Below are positions 59,557 to 64,000 of a stretch of 64,000 bases of DNA, piece after piece. The stretch spans positions 6,262,001-6,326,000 of the forward strand of contig CBDDPL010000004.1 in assembly GCA_965232285.1 (NCBI GenBank), written 5' to 3'. Under the pieces are notes generated by a model. It did not search any database, was not told where the DNA came from, and saw only the letters and a program-made list of their open reading frames with translations. Both the position numbers and the translations under genes were made by a program. The number at the start of each line of letters is the position of its first letter. Within the stretch, counting starts at the first letter, position 1. Source of the DNA: Denitrobaculum sp965232285 (GTDB lineage Bacteria > Pseudomonadota > Alphaproteobacteria > Kiloniellales > Kiloniellaceae).

Positions 59557-61824
59557 TCAAAATTTGTATTCGAGATCAGCGGTTTGATGAGTGAGAGGCA
59601 GCGTACTCTGTGTCCTCGCCAAGGTAAGCGTCTCCCGTCCGACAAACCCCGCCGGTTCCACGCCGCTATAGACCGGGAAGTAGATGTCAAAGGTTGTGCC
59701 GTGACCAACTCGTGTTGAAATCACAATGACACCCTCGTGCGCTGTCACGATGCCATGGACGACGGCAAGCCCGAGGCCGGTTCCTTCGCCAACCGGCTTG
59801 GTCGTGAAGAAGGGGTCATAGATCTTCAGGAGAATATCGTCGGCAATGCCACAGCCCTGATCGATGACGGAGAGACGCACGTGCGGGCCGGGTTTCAGGC
59901 CGAGGTGCTGCTCTGCAAAATGTCGATCGATGTCGACGGGGTCCAGGCTGACGGTGATCGTTCCCTTTCGATCGGCGTGCGCTTGATAGGCATTGGTGAC
60001 CAGGTTCACGGTCAACTGTTGGATCTGTGATTCGTCGGCCAGTACGATGCCGCAGTCATGATCGATTTCCACCTGAAGAATCACTGACGAGGGCAAACCC
60101 GCCCGCAAGAGCGTGAGGGACTCCTCGACCGCCCGGCTTAACTCGGTCGGCTCGCGGTTCGCGGCCTCCTGACGGCTGAAGAACAGGATCTGGTCTACGA
60201 TCGACTTTGAACGCTGTGCGGCCTTGTCGATCCTCGACACCAGTTTCGCCAGCGAACTCCCTTTCGGCAGATCTGTCAGCGCGATCTTCGTGGATCCGAG
60301 AATGACATAGAGCATATTATTGAAATCATGAGCGATGCCACCTGCCAGCGTGCCCAGGCTGTCCAGCTTTTGCGTATGGACGAGCTGCCGTTCCAATGCG
60401 TGCCTTTGAACGAGTTCCTGTCCGAGGTCCCGGTTCGCAGCATCCAGTTCACTGGTGCGCTGTTGCAGTTGGGCGGTGCGCTGTCGGACCTGGAGTTCAA
60501 GATGATCGAAGGTGCGTCTAAGCAGCTCGACTTCGTCGCCACTCTGTGACGGGGGAGTGAGAGCCGGTCCGTAGCCTTCTCCGAGCGAGGCCATTGCAGT
60601 GGTCAGGTTCTTGATGGGGCGCACCACTGTCAGGACGATCAGACCGAGAAGCGCCACCGAGCAAACCAGCGCCAGGATCAGAAGGGCCAGAATCGTTGTA
60701 TTGGCTTGGTTTACGGCACTCTCGGCGGCATCGTCCGCGCCGTCGCTGATCGCATCGGCCGTTTCTGCGACCTTATCGAGGGCGGCGACAACATTGTCGG
60801 CATCCGCCTCGAGTCGGTCGGCCAGCAGCTTCGTCTGCGATTTTGCCTCGAGCATCGACTGGTGTGTCTTGAACAACTGACCATCGGCGAGCGCAAGATC
60901 GACCCACTTGCCGAGCATGGTTTTGAGGCTGGCGGTATCGGCGTGGTCCTCTTCGGTCTCTGCCAACCTGCCAAGCACCTCCAGGTGTGGCTTGATCTTG
61001 TCGTAGATGGTCAGAAAGTCACGCTCGACCGCCCTGAGACTTTCAGGTTTGCCTTCGGCGAGATACTCGCCGGCGGTGTCCTGGAGTTCGACAATCAGCC
61101 GCTGCATTTTCAAGGCGGCTTCCACAACGGGATAGTCCTTGTCGAAGAGCTGACCGAGCACGGCGTTGACCAATGCTCCGTCGGCGCCCGCTTCCTCGAG
61201 CCTGTCGCCCTCTTCCTCTGCCTTGGCCATCTGGACTTCATTTTCTTCGGCAAACTCGTCCAGTGCCGTGGTGAGTTCCGAACCGGCCGCATCGAAGGCT
61301 GCGAGCAGTCTGATTCCGGCCGCTTCGCGCGTTAGGCGATTGCGGTGAGTTGTAACCATCTGAAGCGCATGTTCGACGAACTCCGACTGCTCCTGCCGCG
61401 CGGTTGCAAGTTCATCGAGGAGAGATTCGTCGTCGACCAGTCCCTGCAGTTCCAGATAGCTGTCCGCGAAACGGCTGTTGAGAGAATCCAGTTCGTCGGC
61501 CAGCGGAGCAATGTCGCCTATGTTTTCTTCGGCGGTGATTTCCTCGGCAACCTTGGTTGCCTCAAAGATAAGCGCGATCAGATCGTCGGAAGTCTCGACG
61601 GTCGGGGCGGCGACGTCGGAGATGTTGTTCAGAGTCGTATTGATTTTGTCGATAACATAGAGGCCTGTGACACCGACCAGAACGGCGAGTAGCGAGATCG
61701 TTGCAAAGCCGGCAACCAGCTTCGTCGAGATCGACTGACTCGCCAGCGGCGTGAGGATCTTCCCAAGCCAGGGATTGACTGTTTTGTCCGTGAGATCGCT
61801 GAAGAACAGGTTTCCTATCGACAT
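59557..61824 (-). CDS. Membrane sensor histidine kinase with long helical sensor and HAMP
   Basis: A 755-aa kinase from the ATG at 61824. An N-terminal TM helix (about 35-60, LVAGFATISLLAVLVGVTGLY) precedes a long, acidic, all-helical periplasmic sensor (about 65-375). A second TM (about 375-400, TTILALLILALVCSVALLGL) is followed by HAMP, a coiled coil (LQVRQRTAQLQQRTSELDAA) and the DHp with phospho-acceptor His499 (GGIAHDFNNML). The ATP-binding domain has N-box VNLVTNAYQAHAD and G-boxes DQGCGIADD and GEGTGLGLAVVHG. A TTG start at 61881 would add 19 residues. The stimulus is unknown; the phosphate partner is probably the receiver downstream. Confidence 0.9.
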   Translation of the reverse strand: MSIGNLFFSDLTDKTVNPWLGKILTPLASQSISTKLVAGFATISLLAVLVGVTGLYVIDKINTTLNNISDVAAPTVETSDDLIALIFEATKVAEEITAEENIGDIAPLADELDSLNSRFADSYLELQGLVDDESLLDELATARQEQSEFVEHALQMVTTHRNRLTREAAGIRLLAAFDAAGSELTTALDEFAEENEVQMAKAEEEGDRLEEAGADGALVNAVLGQLFDKDYPVVEAALKMQRLIVELQDTAGEYLAEGKPESLRAVERDFLTIYDKIKPHLEVLGRLAETEEDHADTASLKTMLGKWVDLALADGQLFKTHQSMLEAKSQTKLLADRLEADADNVVAALDKVAETADAISDGADDAAESAVNQANTTILALLILALVCSVALLGLIVLTVVRPIKNLTTAMASLGEGYGPALTPPSQSGDEVELLRRTFDHLELQVRQRTAQLQQRTSELDAANRDLGQELVQRHALERQLVHTQKLDSLGTLAGGIAHDFNNMLYVILGSTKIALTDLPKGSSLAKLVSRIDKAAQRSKSIVDQILFFSRQEAANREPTELSRAVEESLTLLRAGLPSSVILQVEIDHDCGIVLADESQIQQLTVNLVTNAYQAHADRKGTITVSLDPVDIDRHFAEQHLGLKPGPHVRLSVIDQGCGIADDILLKIYDPFFTTKPVGEGTGLGLAVVHGIVTAHEGVIVISTRVGHGTTFDIYFPVYSGVEPAGFVGRETLTLARTQSTLPLTHQTADLEYKF

Positions 61825-62503
61825 TTTACTGACTCGACCAAAGTCTTCGGGGCGGTGAAAAGTCGCTGCAATGATGTTCAAGAGGCATCATGTGATGCCA
61901 TCTCGATCTCGAAGCGCGAGGGAGGTAACGGGCTTCCAGGACAGCCGATTGTTATGGAGCGGCGCTTGCTCGAGCGGTGGCGGGGCATCGCGCAGATCGA
62001 CAGGAGTTTTTGAGCCTGTAGGTTCTTTCAGAGAAGCTCGAGCCCCCATAACTGTCTCTCTTCCCCCAGCTTAGGTCCTGTTGAGTAAAGCAGCATTATC
62101 TGAAGTGGTAGTTTTATAGTTAAACAAAGCAAATTGTTTAAACAAAAACAAATGCATTTTTGTCAAACAGGTCAAGGGGCCACGAACAACTGACAATTTA
62201 CCATTTTTAGGTTTGTTGAAATAGTAATAATGCGCCTTAAGGGGGCAATAGCTGATTTATTGCTTTACAGCCGCGCAATGAGTCTGCGCTCTCGAAGTGT
62301 AGACGAAAGAGTGAGACCGCATCTCTTTCAGAAGTAATGTTTAACTTGTTATGTCTGTTGACTAAACGAGATCATATGTTTAACCGTACGTGTTCGTCTG
62401 TTTCACGGGCAAACCTGCGTTGGACAGAGCGCGTCTGCCAACGCGTTTCGCCGTCACGGCGTCGGTTTCCAATCTCCTTGTGACACTGCCGGTGTAAGTT
62501 CGA
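61825..62503. other. AT-rich intergenic region with repeated GTTTAAC-like motifs
   Basis: About 680 bp, the most AT-rich part of the window. It holds a 16-bp dyad GGCATCA-TG-TGATGCC (61884-61899) near the kinase start. Repeats of GTTTAAC/GTTAAAC occur at 62119-62125, 62136-62143 (inside the palindrome TTGTTTAAACAA, 62134-62145), 62339-62345 and 62378-62384. No ORF or RNA gene is supported. These are likely binding sites for a transcription regulator or a nucleoid protein. Confidence 0.5.
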
Positions 62504-63112
62504 ATGCCGAAAAAAGGAAGCTCAATTCAAAGAGATCAGTCAGCCGTGACCTATTCCCGCGAAGCCTGGTTGCGGCAGGTTGTATCGGCGATGAAGGGCT
62601 GGTTCGATGATCTGGGGTTTCCCTTGCCTGTGTTTGAGGTCCGGACCGGTTTTCCCAGCTCGGGGCAGCGCAGTCCAAACATCACGGATTCCTGGGCGCA
62701 GGACGAGGCTGGCTCCTATGTCATCTACGTGCGTCCGGATCGTAGCGACCCGACCGATGTGACGGCGGCTTTGGCCTTTCAGCTCTGCCGCATAGCGGTC
62801 GGCGAGCGCGACAGCCACGGCTATCTCTTTCGCCATCTCGCGATTTCGATCGGTCTGAAGGGAACCAAGACCGAGTCACCGCCAGGTACGCTTTTCAAGG
62901 AACTGGTGAAGCCTATTCTTGATGCGGCCGGCCCTTTGCCTTCGCCTGAAATCTCGCCGACCGACAAAGAGAAGAAAACAAGTCAGACGACACGCATGAT
63001 GAAGGTTTCCTGCAAGAAATGCGGTTACGTGGCGCGCGTTTCACGCAAGTGGCTTGATGAGGTTGGGCCGCCGCACTGTCCGCTCCACGGGCCGATGACC
63101 ATCGAGACCTGA
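62504..63112 (+). CDS. SprT-like protein with lost HExxH and C-terminal zinc-ribbon-like end
   Basis: A 202-aa soluble protein resembling SprT-like putative metallopeptidases. In the usual place of HELVH (residues 92-96) the sequence is F-Q-L-C-R, while the following family segment is kept (AVGERDSHGYLFRHLAISIGLKG). So the fold is probably retained but zinc-dependent catalysis is lost. The C-terminus has SCKKCGYVARVSRKWLDEVG (Cys170, Cys173) with PPHCPLHGPM, a zinc-ribbon-like element common in this family. Similar proteins occur in phages and chromosomes. The upstream 0.7-kb gap probably contains its promoter. Role unknown. Confidence 0.65.
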   Translation: MPKKGSSIQRDQSAVTYSREAWLRQVVSAMKGWFDDLGFPLPVFEVRTGFPSSGQRSPNITDSWAQDEAGSYVIYVRPDRSDPTDVTAALAFQLCRIAVGERDSHGYLFRHLAISIGLKGTKTESPPGTLFKELVKPILDAAGPLPSPEISPTDKEKKTSQTTRMMKVSCKKCGYVARVSRKWLDEVGPPHCPLHGPMTIET

Positions 63113-63166
63113 CGGCACCTGAGCGTCTCGTGCAGCCTTATACGGCGTCACTACCTCGACCGCGCG

Positions 63167-64000
63167 TTACGGGCGCTCGCGGTTCAAGGGCTGTTCAGCG
63201 CCCATGGCCAGGTGCATGAATTCGACGAAAGCCCTGACCCCGCTGTTCTGCACCGCGGAGTTCGACCAGGCGAGGCCGACGTCCATGGTCGGTATGGTAT
63301 CTGAAACGGGCATGACTTCGACGCGTCGGCCTTCGAGCGACCAGGGCCGATAGACCATGTCAGAGAGGATGGCAATGCCCATCCCGTTGGCGACCATGCT
63401 CCGTACCGCCTCGACCGAAGACGTCCGAAAGATCGTTTTCGGACGATAGGGGCTGCGATTCCAGTAGCGCTGCGCCGTGTTGCTGGCCTCGTCCACAGTC
63501 AGCATGATGTAAGGCTCGTTGGCGATGTCCTGCAGAGAAACGTTGGAACGTTCCAGGAAGTGATGCTGGGCATCCGTCCAGAGCCGCCGGCGCGACCGCA
63601 GCAGCGTATCGTAGGACAGGTCTTCCTGATTGATGATGTTGGAGGTCAGCATGACTGCAAGATCGAAGGCGCCCGCGATCAGGCCTTCCTCGATGTCGCC
63701 GCGGTCTGCTTCCGTCAGGTTGATGTCGATGTTGGGGAAGCCGCGCGCGAAACGCGCCAGGTAAGCCGGCAGAAAGTAGCCGGCGACCGTATAGCTGACT
63801 GCCAGATTAAACCGGCCGCGGATGTCTTCCCGGATGCGGCGGGGAAGCCGGACCGCCTCTTCGACCGCAGCGATGATGTGCCGGGCATGCTCAAGGAAGA
63901 GATTGCCCTCGTAGGTGAGCGCAACGCCGCCTGAATGACGTTCAAACAGCGGCGCTCCGACGCTTTCTTCCAGCGACTTGATGGCTGCTGTGATCGCCGA
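63167..64000 (-). CDS. LysR-family transcriptional regulator, N-terminus cut by window end
   Basis: The minus-strand frame is open to the last base of the window, giving 277 residues without the first part of the helix-turn-helix. It begins within the wing region (ITAAIKSLEESVGAPLFERH, then LTYEGNLFLEHARHII), the typical LTTR recognition helix and linker. The effector-binding domain follows (GRFNLAVSYTVAGYFLPAYL and the rest). No neighbour is visible on the far side, so the target is unknown. It ends 54 nt from the stop of the convergent SprT-like gene. Confidence 0.86.
   Translation of the reverse strand, partial: SAITAAIKSLEESVGAPLFERHSGGVALTYEGNLFLEHARHIIAAVEEAVRLPRRIREDIRGRFNLAVSYTVAGYFLPAYLARFARGFPNIDINLTEADRGDIEEGLIAGAFDLAVMLTSNIINQEDLSYDTLLRSRRRLWTDAQHHFLERSNVSLQDIANEPYIMLTVDEASNTAQRYWNRSPYRPKTIFRTSSVEAVRSMVANGMGIAILSDMVYRPWSLEGRRVEVMPVSDTIPTMDVGLAWSNSAVQNSGVRAFVEFMHLAMGAEQPLNRERP

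Overview
The window reads as chromosomal DNA of a GC-rich alphaproteobacterium, probably Rhodospirillales-like. That placement is inferred from codon use, gene families and gene style, not from a marker gene. Genes are densely packed and often overlap by four bases. I saw no rRNA, tRNA, CRISPR array or replication origin.

Region 1 (1-7.9 kb) is an amino-acid/quaternary-amine uptake and catabolism block. It holds a 5'-truncated PLP aminotransferase, a DauR/YheO-like regulator, a divergent LysR regulator, a glycine-betaine/proline-type ABC transporter (binding protein, ATPase with CBS, unusually extended permease) and a DadA-like FAD oxidoreductase. A hairpin plus T-run between the binding protein and the ATPase looks like an intra-operon attenuator. 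Region 2 (7.9-13.2 kb) has a small ArsR/SRPBCC pair, then an arsenic operon. That operon has an ArsR-ArsC fusion, an Acr3 arsenite exporter, an arsenic-type GAPDH and ArsJ. Together they provide arsenate reduction with arsenite efflux, and also the 1-arseno-3-phosphoglycerate export route.

Region 3 (13.2-31.9 kb) is a surface-polysaccharide cluster, visibly less GC-rich and with long intergenic gaps. It encodes a formyltransferase, methyltransferases, glycosyltransferases, two nucleotide-sugar dehydrogenases, two epimerases, a DegT aminotransferase, a sulfotransferase and a Wzm/Wzt-type exporter whose ATPase has a C-terminal cargo-recognition domain. A 261-bp MITE-like element and an internally deleted IS5-family transposase sit in the middle.

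Region 4 (32.6-59.1 kb) is the highlight: a single 21-gene, one-direction operon for an extracellular-type contractile injection system (eCIS, Afp/PVC-like). It has one sheath, one inner tube, a tail cap (DUF4255), an AAA+ ATPase, a hub, a spike, a PAAR-like tip, gp25, two baseplate J-like proteins, a gpI-like protein and a very large beta-helix protein. Embedded in it are two DUF4157 putative cargo toxins. They share an N-terminal C-x-C-x9-C-x2-C motif and a DUF4157 core, and have different C-terminal HExxH metallopeptidase-like domains. There are no capsid, terminase, integrase or lysis genes, and no recognisable tape-measure protein.

Region 5 (59.1-64 kb) follows the eCIS with a histidine kinase plus stand-alone receiver on the opposite strand. 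Then come a 0.7-kb AT-rich gap with repeated GTTTAAC-like motifs, a SprT-like protein that has lost its HExxH, and a LysR regulator cut by the window end.
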